Of a DNA stretch of 64,000 nt, positions 34,072 to 45,777 are shown piece after piece. The stretch's first letter is position 1. Every line of letters starts with the position of its first letter. Origin of the DNA: Tricholoma matsutake (lineage: Eukaryota > Basidiomycota > Agaricomycetes > Agaricales > Tricholomataceae). Both the position numbers and the translations under genes were made by a program. The notes beneath the pieces are model-generated. The model was not told where the DNA came from. It searched no databases and saw only the letters and a list, made by a program, of their open reading frames with translations. The stretch covers positions 3,844,001 through 3,908,000 of the forward strand of contig AP026546.1 of assembly GCA_026075535.2 (NCBI GenBank), in the 5' to 3' direction.

Positions 34072-34943
34072 TTACACGAGTTCAAGACGTGGGACACTGC
34101 CTGCGCGTGTCGCTTTGTTGAAGCGTTCGCTTGTAGGGGAGGGCGAGGTAAATGTGAACGCCGCGTAGATTTGTTTGCGCTCAGGTGTGGAAAAGCGAGA
34201 AGGGGAAGAAGGTGGGTGGATTGATCCGGCCGGGAGCGATGAACCTTGAGGTGGCAAATAGTAGTCGCGGATCTCGGGTTCTACAGATAAGGCCTGCATT
34301 GGGAGTGAGGTTTGAGCGTGTATCCCACATGCCAGGGTACATAAAGCGAACGTACCTTGACAGGGCAAAATTTCAAATTCTCGTTGCACGAGGATGGAAT
34401 CTCGAACGAGGCACTTTGCTCGTAGGCTTGGGAGACGTCAGCGAGAGGCTTGACAGTCAACTCGTAACACCGCGAGTCGATGTCCGCTTGGGTGACATGA
34501 CGCTCCCGTTCAGTGTCCGCTTCCTCGTCAAGCTTGGGCATAGGAGACACCCTGCGCGACGGTGCCTTCTTCGCCTTTCTCGATTTCCCCTCCTTTCTTG
34601 AGGTTGTCTTGCCCTTGACAGACGATGTCGAGGAAGACGATTTACGCTTCTTCGCATCAGGCAGAGCATCCTTGGGCTCTTTCTGCTTTTTATCCTGGAC
34701 AGGTACATGAACCTTGGTAGCGAGGACGGATGTCTTGCGTTTCTTAGTGTTATTTGGTCCTGCACGTTCCCCGGTGACCGGGTGAACGTTCTCCTTTTCT
34801 GTGGTGGTTAGGGTGGCATGGTTTGGCGCTACCGAGTTGGCAGTCGATGTTAGAATAGCGGTGGGGGTATTATTGGTGTTCTTAGGTTTCTGTTGGTCGC
34901 TAGACGGAACGTCCTGGAAGACGGTGAAGGATCGAAGAGACAT
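34072..34943 (-). CDS. Basic, Lys/Ser-rich nuclear-type protein with KEN motif
   Basis: Two exons, 34943-34356 and 34293-34072 (phase 0; donor AAG|GTACGT, acceptor CAATGCAG|GCC), encode 269 residues. There is no recognised domain. Visible features are EKENVHP at residues 49-55 (a KEN box, as in APC/C substrates), bipartite-like basic clusters (about 67-70 KKRK, 97-135 rich in KKRK/SRKAKK) and a Pro/Ser/Thr-rich C-terminus with SPSRFSTPERK. These suggest a nuclear protein with cell-cycle-regulated turnover and CDK-type sites; this is inference only. It is transcribed away from the kinase gene. Confidence 0.7.
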
Positions 34944-36211
34944 GGATGTTTGATACCGTATAAGATATGAAGCTCTCTACGATTAATAGTGTTCGTTAAC
35001 AAGATTGAAGAAAGTACAAGGACAAGTCTTGCTCATGAACCAAACAAAGCTTAAATTTCTATACTAACAAATATAAACAACTAACAACGCGACTATACGG
35101 ACGAGACCACGTGTCGTTCAAACAAACGCGTCGTCAAAGCACGTGTTCCATTGTCTCCCTGACTACTATTATTATAGTAGTTTACCCGAACGTTTCAGTC
35201 TTTCAGATGGCAACGGGCCCGGGATTAGCGGGTCCCCGAGATGGTCAAGAAACTGCATTGCTTGGTGACTTACTAGCACGTCACGTAGGAAATCTGCCTG
35301 TGCGAACCCTATTGCGCTCATCACTATTGGTGACAAACTGTATATAGTGCACACACACCGAAACCGTCATTTGTTAATGAACAGCTCCGACAATTTGATC
35401 CGGCACTTCGAGCTGCTACACATAGTCCGAGCTTCGGGTTCCGCCAGGTCCAATTTCTCATGTCCATCTCACGCCACAAGGTCACAACCACAGTCGAATT
35501 ATAGACGATCGAAAGTGTTCTTTTCGTACGTTCTTTCCCTAACTTGGAACATGTGATTGTGATAGACGTACCCCGGCATGTCAGAATTGCAATAATAAGC
35601 TTTTGCAGGCTTGCTCAAGCTCTTGTGAGTGGTTTTTCACTCCAGAACTTTCATGCACAATGTTGTGGAGTTCGCTTCTTCTGAATGTGCCAATATAGTG
35701 GTCCGAGTGGGGACACCGGATTTCCATTTATTGTCGTCCGATCTTCTGGCTACGATCTTCCGTCCTTGTACGTAGGGATCGGAGGGCATGTACCCTCCTT
35801 CACATGCATATGCATTCTGAATTCCATCTCAACATATTCAACGTGTCGCCTAGCCATCTCGGCATGAGAAACTATTCTCTTCTGCCGCCCTCTAAATGAA
35901 CATTGCATGTTGACATAAGAAACGGAGGAATTCGTCTTCACTAATTTTGGACACGTTGAACACCCTTGAACACCCTCACCCGTGGCCTGTCGGGCAGTTG
36001 ACGCATCATCGCCTGTTCCGAATCTGGTGCGTAAATCTGTTTTGATACCTCATGTTTTACACGCACCAAAGGGCCGACAAGCACGTTCACCTTAGATTGC
36101 CGTAAGCACTTGACTTAAATTGCGCTGTCGTTCCCTTCTCGCTTCCCTACCTCGAAGTCCCTGTTCGCACTGGTGTGCTCTATTCCTCGGTCTATTGACC
36201 TCTTCATTCTC
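34944..36211. other. Divergent intergenic region (nuclear protein / kinase)
   Basis: No gene is supported. The last roughly 90 nt before the kinase ATG are CT-rich (TTCCCTTCTCGCTTCCC), a common core-promoter feature of highly expressed basidiomycete genes. Confidence 0.5.
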
Positions 36212-38422
36212 ATGTCTTCGAAGACTCCCGCTGTTGCATCTGGCATTCATCCTCCTGTTGGGACTCTCATTGATGGAGGTTCCCTTGAGCTCGTGGAAGT
36301 ATTGGGCGTAGGTGGCTACGGCGTAGTGTACCGTGCTGTCGACATTCGCTCTCCCAACCCCAGATCGTACGCCGTCAAATGCCTCGTGTCCCAGTCTCAT
36401 CAAACACACCGCCAGCGGCAAATCCATATACGCGAGATCGCCTTGCATCAAATTGCGTCATCTCACCCGGGTGTCATCACTCTCCACCGTATCGTGGAGG
36501 ACTACAACCGCACCTATATCGTCATGGACTACGCACCGGACCATGACTTGTTCACGCAGATATTGCATAGCTGCCGCTATCTTGGGGACGACACATTGAT
36601 TAAGGACGTCTTCCTCCAACTGCTTGACGCAGTTGAGTATTGTCATAGTCTCGGTATTTATCACCGTGACTTGAAGCCGGAGAATGTTCTCTGCTTCGAC
36701 GATGGCCTTCGTATTGCCATCACTGACTTTGGCCTCGCAACTACTGACAAGTTGAGTGAGGAATTTCGCACAGGCAGCGTCTACCATATGAGTCCAGGTC
36801 AGACACATTCCGGCCTCACTGACGCTTCGCTGATGTCTTCTCTTCTTATAGAATGCCAAGGCGGGCACTTTGCAATAACTGGGAACTATTCCCCTATGTT
36901 CAACGACATTTGGTCTTTGGGGATCATCCTCCTCAACCTGACCACTGGCCGGAACCCCTGGAAGTCCGCGACTCCAGATGACCAGACTTTCCAAGCCTAC
37001 CTCCGAGATCCTCTCGGATTTCTTCCTACTGTCCTCCCCATTTCCCTGGAGCTCAACGACATCCTTATTCGCATGCTAGAAGTTGACTGGAGAGAGAGGA
37101 TAACTTTGCCTGAATTGCGCCTCGCGATCGAGGATGTCAACAGTTTTTATTCTGAAGGTGTTGTCTTCGAGGGCAGCATGGCTCGCTGCCCCTGGGAATC
37201 CGGGATGGACATCGACAGCGACTCTTCCGAGGATACGAAGGGCAGCGAGCTGCCTGCGAACTCGGAGCAGGCAGACCCCGTTTCACGATGGAGTAAGGAG
37301 TCGTCTTCGGATATTGTTTTTGCTCGACACTCGAACGCAGGATCAGCGTCGTCATACGGCGTGCCATGGACGGAATATTCGTCCTGTGCAGCTACCTGGG
37401 CGTTTGAGTCACCCTCCTCATCGACGTCGGGCGATGAGACGTTGAAGAAGCCTGATCAATCCACGACGCCCGTTACACCCGTCTCTGGCGAGTCATCACC
37501 CCCCATCACGCCCAACAGCCTCGACATGGTTTTTGGGAGGAAAGCCAAGATGCCGCCCCGCAAGGCACTCACCATCGACACCAATTTCGCCCAACCTATG
37601 TTCTATAACCTCAATGCAAGTATGGCCTCGACGAAGACGTCCATTATGCAAACCGCGGTAGAGTACGACCCTTATTCCTCCTCGTTCTTCCTTGCCAGTC
37701 CTACCTCTAACTCGTACACCTCCATTAATATGCCCGTGTCTATGCTCCCAAGTGTTACTTCGCTAGACGACAAACAGATGGATTCTCCTACTATATGGGC
37801 GTCTTCGGCGACAGAGATGTCTTCTCCATCAGTATACTCATCTGGCAGTAGCTCCACTGATAGCATGAAATTCACAAGGTCGACAACGCCCTCCCCGGAC
37901 ACAGTTTGGTCCGGGTCTGGCTTCCGCGCAGAGGTAGAGTGCCTGCCACCATCTCCACCAAGTCAGACTTCCTCGCCCGTTTGTGATGTAATGACCAACG
38001 TTCTCTCCCCCTCAAGGGCTTCAGTATACCTGCCCAAAAGATCCTATGACAGCGGCGACGTCAGTCCCAGCGCCAGGATTGAGATCGGGACTGCGACAGC
38101 AAGCCCCAAACCCAAGGCAACTAGCATCTTCAATCCTATCAAATTTTTCCCTCGCGTATCATCACCGACACCTTCGGCGTCTCAACCGACGACAAACACG
38201 GGATCGCAACCGCGACATACTTCTGAACCCCCCACAACCCCTCCGTGTGATAAAACGCCTCATGCGCCACCTTTCCCGACTCCCTGGTCTGTTGTGTCGC
38301 CACAGGGGGAATCGTCTCGCGCGCGCCCGTCGGCCCAGCGTGATCGCCGGATTTCCACTTTTCGGTCGCCCAGGAATTGGTTTACGCCAGGAAAATTTTT
38401 CGCCTCGACTGGCGCACATTGA
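36212..38422 (+). CDS. Ser/Thr protein kinase, Ran1/Sks1/Vhs1-like
   Basis: The protein has 718 residues in two exons. The 54-bp intron 36798-36851 is stop-free and in frame, so it is easily mis-read as coding; splicing restores SVYHMSPECQGG. The kinase domain spans about 26-320: Gly loop GVGGYGVVY (32-40), Lys56 in YAVK, YHRDLKPEN with Asp153, DFG 172-174, an APE equivalent as SPEC, and FNDIWSLGIILLNLTTGRNPW. This matches the fungal nutrient/meiosis kinase group of S. pombe Ran1 and S. cerevisiae Sks1/Vhs1. The tail is long, Ser/Pro/Thr-rich and disordered. The start MSSKTP is preferred to the ATG at 36173. Confidence 0.9.
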   Translation: MSSKTPAVASGIHPPVGTLIDGGSLELVEVLGVGGYGVVYRAVDIRSPNPRSYAVKCLVSQSHQTHRQRQIHIREIALHQIASSHPGVITLHRIVEDYNRTYIVMDYAPDHDLFTQILHSCRYLGDDTLIKDVFLQLLDAVEYCHSLGIYHRDLKPENVLCFDDGLRIAITDFGLATTDKLSEEFRTGSVYHMSPGQTHSGLTDASLMSSLLIECQGGHFAITGNYSPMFNDIWSLGIILLNLTTGRNPWKSATPDDQTFQAYLRDPLGFLPTVLPISLELNDILIRMLEVDWRERITLPELRLAIEDVNSFYSEGVVFEGSMARCPWESGMDIDSDSSEDTKGSELPANSEQADPVSRWSKESSSDIVFARHSNAGSASSYGVPWTEYSSCAATWAFESPSSSTSGDETLKKPDQSTTPVTPVSGESSPPITPNSLDMVFGRKAKMPPRKALTIDTNFAQPMFYNLNASMASTKTSIMQTAVEYDPYSSSFFLASPTSNSYTSINMPVSMLPSVTSLDDKQMDSPTIWASSATEMSSPSVYSSGSSSTDSMKFTRSTTPSPDTVWSGSGFRAEVECLPPSPPSQTSSPVCDVMTNVLSPSRASVYLPKRSYDSGDVSPSARIEIGTATASPKPKATSIFNPIKFFPRVSSPTPSASQPTTNTGSQPRHTSEPPTTPPCDKTPHAPPFPTPWSVVSPQGESSRARPSAQRDRRISTFRSPRNWFTPGKFFASTGAH

Positions 38423-39284
38423 GTAGAGTTCTTGGACTCCTCTCACCTTCATTTGCATGTTTCGTTCTCGCATAACTTCCCACCCCCCTCCTTATTTAAT
38501 CATTTTCTCTTTCCATTTGGCAAAACATACTAGTTACCATCATCCACAGCATTAGCATCATCATTCATCTGCATTAGCATCGTCATACATCATCTGCATT
38601 ATCATTCACCCTGCATGCATTTTTATCGACCTCAGTGTTGCCTCAATGTTCCCCACTCCAACATATCACCTACAGTCAGCTCAGGACACCTGTTGTCATC
38701 CATTATATCTTCCTAGGGCTTGTAAGCTAGCATATTACTGCATCCATGTAGAGGTCACAATCACTGCGTGGGTTATAGAGCGTTATAACCGCAATACCTG
38801 GAAAATGATATCCCGGTAAATTAACTTACCGGTAAAATATTATTGCACGTGATTAGCACATGTGATTTTTAGCAGGCATTTTTTAGCTGTCAAAAAATTC
38901 CAGTGCTCGCATGAATCCAGATTCCAATTGCCTGACAGTGTATGCTTGCATTCTGGCTATCTACTATAATTCTCATAATCATGATTCGATCTGTGAGGAC
39001 GATGCATAATCAACTTACCAGGATGAAAGACTTTATCCCAGAACTATCATGTGACAGATGACCTTGCAGCCTGGTAAACTCTGGTAAATAAAGGCATATC
39101 GATCGAAACCTCTACCCTACAGGACTTATTCGTGCAAGGTGACAACTTATCTGCTAATTAATTGCCATTCGGGTTCAACATTCAACGTTGCAACCACGAA
39201 CCGAAATATTTCATGCAGATGAAGCGTGATACTGGCGCTCGGTTTCAAGATAGATCCAGTGTCAAACTAGGTCTTGACTAGGTC
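38423..39284. other. Intergenic, AT-rich, small inverted repeats
   Basis: No gene is supported. A GGTTATA/TATAACC dyad lies near 38772-38789, and a near-palindrome CCGGTAAATTAACTTACCGG near 38813-38833. Repeated CTGGTAAA/TTACCAGG motifs (to about 39090) suggest a short decayed transposon. Confidence 0.5.
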
Positions 39285-40620
39285 CTTGCTACATTTGAAA
39301 ACTATCCTCACAAGACTCACGACCAAGTCACCGTCGATGCTACCAACGCTATGTTGGAACACAATGTCAGCGACAAATGTGCTACGATGATGCCAGACGA
39401 GCTGAGGCCCACGTTCAATCTGAAGAGATGTGGAGAGGAGTCCGAACGGACGTACGTACCAATACATCCTTTTGCCCAAGGCTCGTCCATTGACTCCTGA
39501 TCGTATAGAGATCCGGAACATCCTTGGCGGAACCGTCTTCTGCAAGCCCATTGTGCTAGAGCGCATACGTAAGACGATTCCTGGTTGGGTGAATCTCATC
39601 GGACGACATGCGTTTGGTGATCAGGTACACGTACTCAGACCTAGCAGGCTGACAACCTGAGCGACATGTCCTCAGTCTCGATCGACAGATTTTGTGGTTC
39701 CAGGGCCAGGGAAGCTGCAACTGGTGTACAAAACGACTGATGGGTCGCCGGCGGCGATGATGGATGTTTGTGATTTCAAGGGCAGAAGCATGGCGATGAG
39801 CATGTATGTACAACACGGAGGTACGTTTCCCATTCGTCATTCCATCCATAACCTTTGTTCACACGTACTGCCTCTCACAGTCTATTACTGGTTTTGCCCA
39901 CTCCTTCTCAAGATGGCACTCACTAAGAAGATACCGCTGTTCATGTAGGTAGACCAAGAACACTATGAAGGAGTACGACGGGTGGTTCAGGGTCATCTTC
40001 CGGGAGATCTACGAGGCACAGTGCAAGGCGAAGTTCGAGACGGCCGAGATCTACTACGAGCATCGGTGATCGACAATATGGTCGCGCAGGTGCTCAAGTT
40101 CTCCACCGAGTTAGTGTGGGCGTGCAAGACCTACGACGGCGATGTCTAGAATGACATCCCTCGCGCATGGATTCAGGAGCCTCGGTATGATGAGTTTGTC
40201 ATGCCTGTTGGGAAGATCATCGAGAGTAATGCTGCACATGGTGCGTTATCAAAATCCCATCATACTCTGGGTTCTTCTTCACTGGAGGCTGATGGATTGC
40301 AGAAACGGTGACATTGCCAGTGGCGGAAGGGCAACGAAACGTCAACGAACCCCGTTGCATTGATCTTTGCGCGGACCCGCGGGCTCCTACGTCGTGCGAA
40401 GCTTGATGGGGATGACGAGCTCGGTGACTGATGCCGAGACAGGCTGCTTGCGTGGAGGTAATCAGCAACGATGGGGTCATGACGAAGGATCTGGCGATTG
40501 CGATATACGGTAAGGATTTGAAGTCGGGATGTCTTCTCACACTGATATGGTTTCCATTCCAGGCCCAGCTCCACGAGAAATTGGCTACTAGGGCGAACCT
40601 TTGGATTGTGTATATCTAAT
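39285..40620 (+). pseudogene. Decayed NADP-dependent isocitrate dehydrogenase copy
   Basis: Homology to eukaryotic NADP-IDH is collinear but spread over several frames. The segments are HDQVTVDATNAMLEHNVSDK and KCATMMPDE (about 39305-39400), [19 protein letters not shown] (about 39510), IGRHAFGDQ (about 39600), VVPGPGKLQLVYKTTDGSP and DFKGRSMAMSMY (about 39690-39810), LLKMALTKKIPLFM (about 39910), [22 protein letters not shown] (about 40110), ESNAAHG (about 40225), [15 protein letters not shown] (about 40380) and GVMTKDLAIAIYGK (about 40475). Stops and frameshifts lie between them, introns are degenerate, and N-terminal substrate and NADP residues are absent. It is a pseudogene, probably a truncated duplicate. 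Confidence 0.88.
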
Positions 40621-41855
40621 ATACCTAAGGTCCTAAATGTTTTAGAACATCGGGCATCGCATATTACACCTTCCTTTCCTTTCTGCTGTATTTCTTTCGC
40701 CTGGCTATATGGACATGCGCCATTCTCTTCGGTAGGGGCTGCTACATCTTTGCGAACTATTTGAGCTATTCATCTGACAGGTGTATTCGAAATTGCACAA
40801 CGATAGATTGCCTCGAACTGCCGATTTACCACAATCCACACCTTGGATTTACTGCCATGCAACATTAAATTTGAAATAAGACGTTCCTTTTAGTACGTAA
40901 TTTCTTCACTGCAAGATAAAGTGCTCTAGCAGCCTGTCTTTCGGAACAAAAGATTACCATGTAACATCTGGTGCATCATCACCTCATTGATACCTTGTGC
41001 AAATATATGATGAGGGCCTTTGTTCTTCAAATATAGGCTCAGGCGTCTCACTAATAGTAGATGCCCTCCAGATTTGGTTTTGCACAGCCTACTGATGCCT
41101 GTTGTAACTCTGAACACTTAACCCTCTACGTGAGCACCCTCGTTTTTGTGCGTCTAAATTACTGTTGGATTGACGAGAGAACATCGTTCAATTCGAGGTC
41201 AGGCCGCTGTTAATGGATTTATCTTGAAAATAGTAGCAAGGATTGATCAATGTTAATGATCACTCAGCCCGAGGCTCGCTACAGATCTGAAGTGCTCAGT
41301 TTCATCACTGGCAGCATTGGTCACTGGCATGAATTGGAGTTTTCAGGACGACAAGACCAACGGACGCGTAATTTCTGTTGCTGGCAGTAACAACACCTTT
41401 CCGCCTGTGTGGTCCTCCGTTGCAATCTTAATTTTATAAAATTTGGCCTCCGACCTCCTTTCGTGCCACTTCATTGTCGGATGAATACGTTTGCGTTCCC
41501 CATCTTCGGTACGTCACCTTTACGCCAGTAGAAAGGCCCATCTGTTAGGTAACATATGCCAAGCAAGGGGCGACAGTCTCAGGCTTACTCGTCGGCCAGG
41601 AGAAACGATTGTTCAAGCTTCAAAACTGAAGCATCGGTCCGCCAGCTAACACGTGTTTGAATGTCGAACTCTTGAAGATATACAAGATGTGTGTCGGCGA
41701 TGTCTGCCCTTGTAACAATCTTGCAGTCACTTATAACACCCAAAGGGTACACATTGGCACTATATGGGTCGACGGTAAAACCATGCGCATTCCATCCCCA
41801 CTGTGTTACATGGATGTCCGACGCATTGCGTGTTGTATTCTGGCAACTGCTGATT
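40621..41855. other. Intergenic region, no gene supported
   Basis: AT-rich sequence with only short ORFs and no motif recognised. It lies downstream of both the decayed IDH copy and the aldo/keto reductase. Confidence 0.5.
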
Positions 41856-43599
41856 TCATTCAAGCGGCCTCTGAGGCTGATACTTTTCTTCCAGGAATTG
41901 CAGCTCCTCGTCCGAAAGCTTCAAATTAATCGAGCCTGCAAGGAAACAGGACAACTCAGAAGAAACCAAGCTGAGAAAGGTAATCCCACTGTACCAATGG
42001 CATCGCCTAAACTGTTTAGCTGCGTTGTATTAACGATGGTACAACAGACACCTTCTCAGAAAACCCAGTCAGCGATTATAAGTCCACGAAGGATCTATAG
42101 ACGATATATACCTTCCTTGTGCAAAACCCACGCTATTGCGACCTGTTCCATAGTGATTTGTTTCTTTCTTGCTAATTGGTCGACCCTACGCAAAGGAAAG
42201 GCTGCATAGTAAGAATTCGGCTTTTAATAGCGTGAAATTGACGAGGACTCGCCGAATAACGATCTGGTGTGATCCTGGGCCGTGAAAAGGCAGGCTAAAG
42301 TGGTGAAAATATTAACCCTTGAGCATCAGATGGGTGGAAGGCTAGAAGACGTACTCTCTTTTCACAACTTCTGCTTGATTCCACGGAATGGATAGAATAT
42401 TAGCCGAAAGAGGTGACTTCGGTATCGCTCCAACTCCAAAATGCTATGTTGACAGCAAAGACGTCAGGCCCGAATCAACCGCACGAGGTTGAGATTACCT
42501 TGAGTGTTGGGAGGATATCGCGCTCATCTTCTCGATAGACTAGACTGTAGTGAGTTTGCATGGATATAAAGGGAGTGAGTTTGTTGTTGATCGCATAATC
42601 TAAGATCAGAGGTGACATCGAATTGCAAAATGTCAACATATCACAAACTCTGCATTATGTGGACTGTGGGGATAGAAGGATGGATTAGTATATAAATCTA
42701 GCTCGTAGGATACTAACATTGATAGGCCCAGCATGGCGACATGCCGATATACCTCACGTAACCCGCTTGCACTACATCATGAAGGGCTTGCATCTATGCA
42801 AGGGTCATTTAGACGAATGGCTGTATGGAGATCAGATATACCGTCTCAGAGATGGGCGTATCGTAATCAAATTTGTGACCTGGAGCGTGGTGAGAAAAAT
42901 CCACGAGGTTTGTTATTAAATACTCACATTGCAAGACATCGATATAGTTCAACTGCAGTCGTTCTAAACTTTGTTTCACGGAGTCAAATATATGCTGGGA
43001 GATAAGAAGCCCATAGTGGCGTGAGTTCCTTTTTGGAAATGGTATCATACTCTCTCTTTCTGCTCACCTTGCGACTCAGCCGGCATTTGTTAGGGCCTTC
43101 CTCCTTTCTGCGAAAGGTCAGATCTCCAACGTACATACCAACCTTGCACAGACAGATAAGCACAGAATGGTTATGAATTGAGCTAATACCTTCGTCATCA
43201 CCACGATCTCCTCACGCGGTAATTTAAGGTGTCTGATAGCTTTCCCAAGAACAATCTCCGAGTGGCCATTCGAATAGTTCTGCGCCTGACGGCGTTAATG
43301 AACAATGATTTAAGTTGGGAAGTGAACGCACGGGCGCAGTGTCGAAAGTGTTAATACCAGCCTCGTACCTGCGCTCATGAGCTGCTTGTGAAATGTCAAA
43401 ACGAATCTAGAGGGAATCCTCACGCTTCCTTAACGTGTTTTAACATCTCTTCGTAAGGCAGGGTCCATTCCTTCCAATGAGGACTACCGTAATTAATGCA
43501 GCCCAGTATGATCTTTGAAACCTCGAGGCCAGATGCACCTAGGCGAACTAAGACGGTGGTGATTAGTGAACGAAGAGATCTTGTGTTGATGATCACCAT
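41856..43599 (-). CDS. Aldo/keto reductase (aryl-alcohol-dehydrogenase-like)
   Basis: About nine short exons were assembled from family matches. The first is 43599-43424 (VRLGASGLEVSKIILGC); the second, 43368-43332, and third, 43279-43190, join in phase. The catalytic tetrad is present: Asp in INTFDTA, the Tyr five residues on (NYSNGHSE), Lys in VVMTKV, and His in VLQCH, the last split by an intron at 42880-42927. Later exons give QALHDVVQAGYVRYIGMS, MQTHYSLVYREDERDILP, HFGVGAIPKSPLS and MEQVAIAWVLHKEG, ending QRPLE and TGA 41856-41858. The product is a NADPH-dependent carbonyl reductase. One junction near 43045-43085 does not resolve in frame, so slight damage cannot be excluded. The N-terminal start is tentative. 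Confidence 0.75.
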
Positions 43600-43659
43600 A
43601 TGGCATGGTCCTCTTTCTCTCCGATATCATGATGTTATTAGTAAGAGTGAGCAATATGG

Positions 43660-44137
43660 CTAGGATGAAGGTAATAATCGCGCCCAGCCATCGTCCCGCC
43701 AGTCGATCATCCAGAATAGAGGAAAGTTATCATTAGGCTGGGTATCTCCGAGACTGATGCAGGGCCAAAGTCTAGAAATAAAGCTCCGCACGACCTGCTT
43801 GTAGACAATGTCACGATCGTAGGACTTGCTGGAATCATAGGCGTTGTGATTTGACGTTTTGGCCTTGATTTGGCGCTGCTGTGCAATACCATTAAAGTCC
43901 AACATCGTCAGTCGCCGTTCAATATTCGCTAGTTTAGGACCTAAAAACTCTGAAGCGTCCTGCGTGTAGGCAACGTGGCAAGTTTATATTACATACGGGG
44001 AACAGGAACAGAGATTGACATAACGTCGAAAGGGCCACCCACAATCGATGGCGATAAGGATTTGAGTCGGTGACGCTGAGATCGGTGGGATCTCCCATCA
44101 GAAATTGGATCCACACTTCGGTGGCAGAACTAAGCAT
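43660..44137 (-). CDS. Small two-exon hypothetical protein
   Basis: Exons 44137-43997 and 43959-43660 (intron GTATGT...ACGCAG, phase 0) give 146 residues ending LLPSS and TAG. The first exon encodes MLSSATEVWIQFLMGDPTDL. No family is recognised. In-frame splicing supports a gene, but it may be the 3' part of a longer one, since nothing coherent was found upstream. It ends 60 bp before the aldo/keto reductase start on the same strand. Confidence 0.4.
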
Positions 44138-45777
44138 GATGCATACTGTTTTGCTTGTATTGTCTGTTGTGCGTCATGCATTTGGCAAACTCAAACTGTT
44201 ACCAGAAGGTCACTTATGGGGCCCACGAATTCGAAGAGAGGTTGAAGAGAGGAATAGAATTGGAATAGAAGGAATCAACGCTGCCGCCGGAGAGGATGTA
44301 GTTGAAACTCCGACGTCAACGTTTCAAAATTTCAACCACCATCCCGAGCTTTCAATCCACTTGTTATTCCCAAGAATCTCGGGGACACTGAACAGCATTT
44401 GCCACACCGAAAACAAATATCATGTACAAGTATCAAGAGCTTATGATGATCTCAACAGCGGCATCATGAGTGCCTACTTTTTAGGTGGGTGTTGCGAGGC
44501 ATCGCAACAGCTCGGACGAAGTTTTTCTCCAGCTTGTCCAATAGCCCGTTCTGAAAATGTTCATGTTTTAGCCTTTGATCACTCACGTCTATACGCAGAT
44601 TATCGGCTTCAGAACATAATATAATTCACTTTATCGGATGGTCACCAATTCTAATTGTACTTGTCCCGGTCCTTTATTGAAGTTCCCAGGTCCCTTTCAG
44701 CGGTACAACAGAAACAATTGGTATGCCGTCCTTACTCATCCAGTGACTTCTGTCGCATTTACCACTCGTCTTGTTCGAACATCCGGAGTACTCGACATGC
44801 TATTTGTACGTTACAGTGTTCAAGCATGGGTACCCCGACCAAATCCTGTGCAATGTGGTTCATCGGCATACTACTGACGGGTCTCACTCGCAGAACGTGC
44901 GCTGTGTTTTGGTCGACTTCTCGGCCACGATGCAGAGCATTGAGAGAGAACACCAGAAGACAGACGATTTTGGATCTTGTTTGACCGTAATGATGAGAAA
45001 AGACGAGGCTGTTTGGCTTGAATCCTGAGATGGTATGGCGAGATTTTGGTGAAAGGGAATCCTGGGGCCTTATCACACTCTCTGTCATAGTCGGTGGCGA
45101 AGGAGGTTTTCAATCGCGGCGGATCCTTATGAGTTTGCGTGTACGCAAAGTAAGTATTGAGGTACATCGCACGATTACAGACTACACAGTCTAGGTAGCC
45201 AGAGGGCGCATCAGAACCCGAAGCCAAACCTACCGTTCAAAACAGCTGTAGTTAGCTGGGCCAGGGCCAGAGAGGGAGCAATTGCCACGGGCAAGCTGTC
45301 TCTGAAATCAGTCATTTCAAGGACACTCACTAGAGCTGGGTATTGGATCTGCTCTGGATAACCTCTTTCGGTCATGTGGGTGCCAATGGATATGGTAGCC
45401 GGGCGGTCAAGGTCTCTGTTCGGTATCTCCAGAAGATCTTTCCTTCCGAGGTAAGTATTATACGTTTTTAATTTTCAACTTTCAAAAAATTTCAATTCAA
45501 GTCACCAGACCCCGGTTGCGCACAGCAATCTTGACCCTCTTGGGAATCTCATTTACCTGCCATCGCGTAAGTTGGTTTTATTGCGCAGAGTGCTAGCCTG
45601 CTTGAGAAGTGTGTGGCGTCCCTTCCTGTAATTCAATGATCCGACTAGGCTTCTTCTCCTCTCCCCTCCCCTCCTCTCCCCAACAGCCTCAACAACCTTC
45701 CCCGACTGTTTCTTATCACGAGAAGCTTAACTGAATCCCAGTTTCACACATAACACCTTCGTTCACTTTCCACATCG
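44138..45777. other. Region with possible decayed gene
   Basis: A plus-strand segment (about 44771-45200) reads coherently across one TGA (45026-45028): HPEYSTCYLYVTVFKHGYPD, VRCVLVDFSATMQSIEREH, then a same-strand stretch encoding FGERESWGLITLSVIVGGEG. It looks like a remnant or poorly resolved multi-exon gene without a recognised domain. 45640-45700 is a CT-rich leader typical of promoters, preceding the methyltransferase. Confidence 0.35.

Noticed and set aside
44070..44624. 184-codon plus-strand ORF
   Set aside because: No recognisable domain, and it overlaps the antisense two-exon hypothetical gene; neither reading is well supported.
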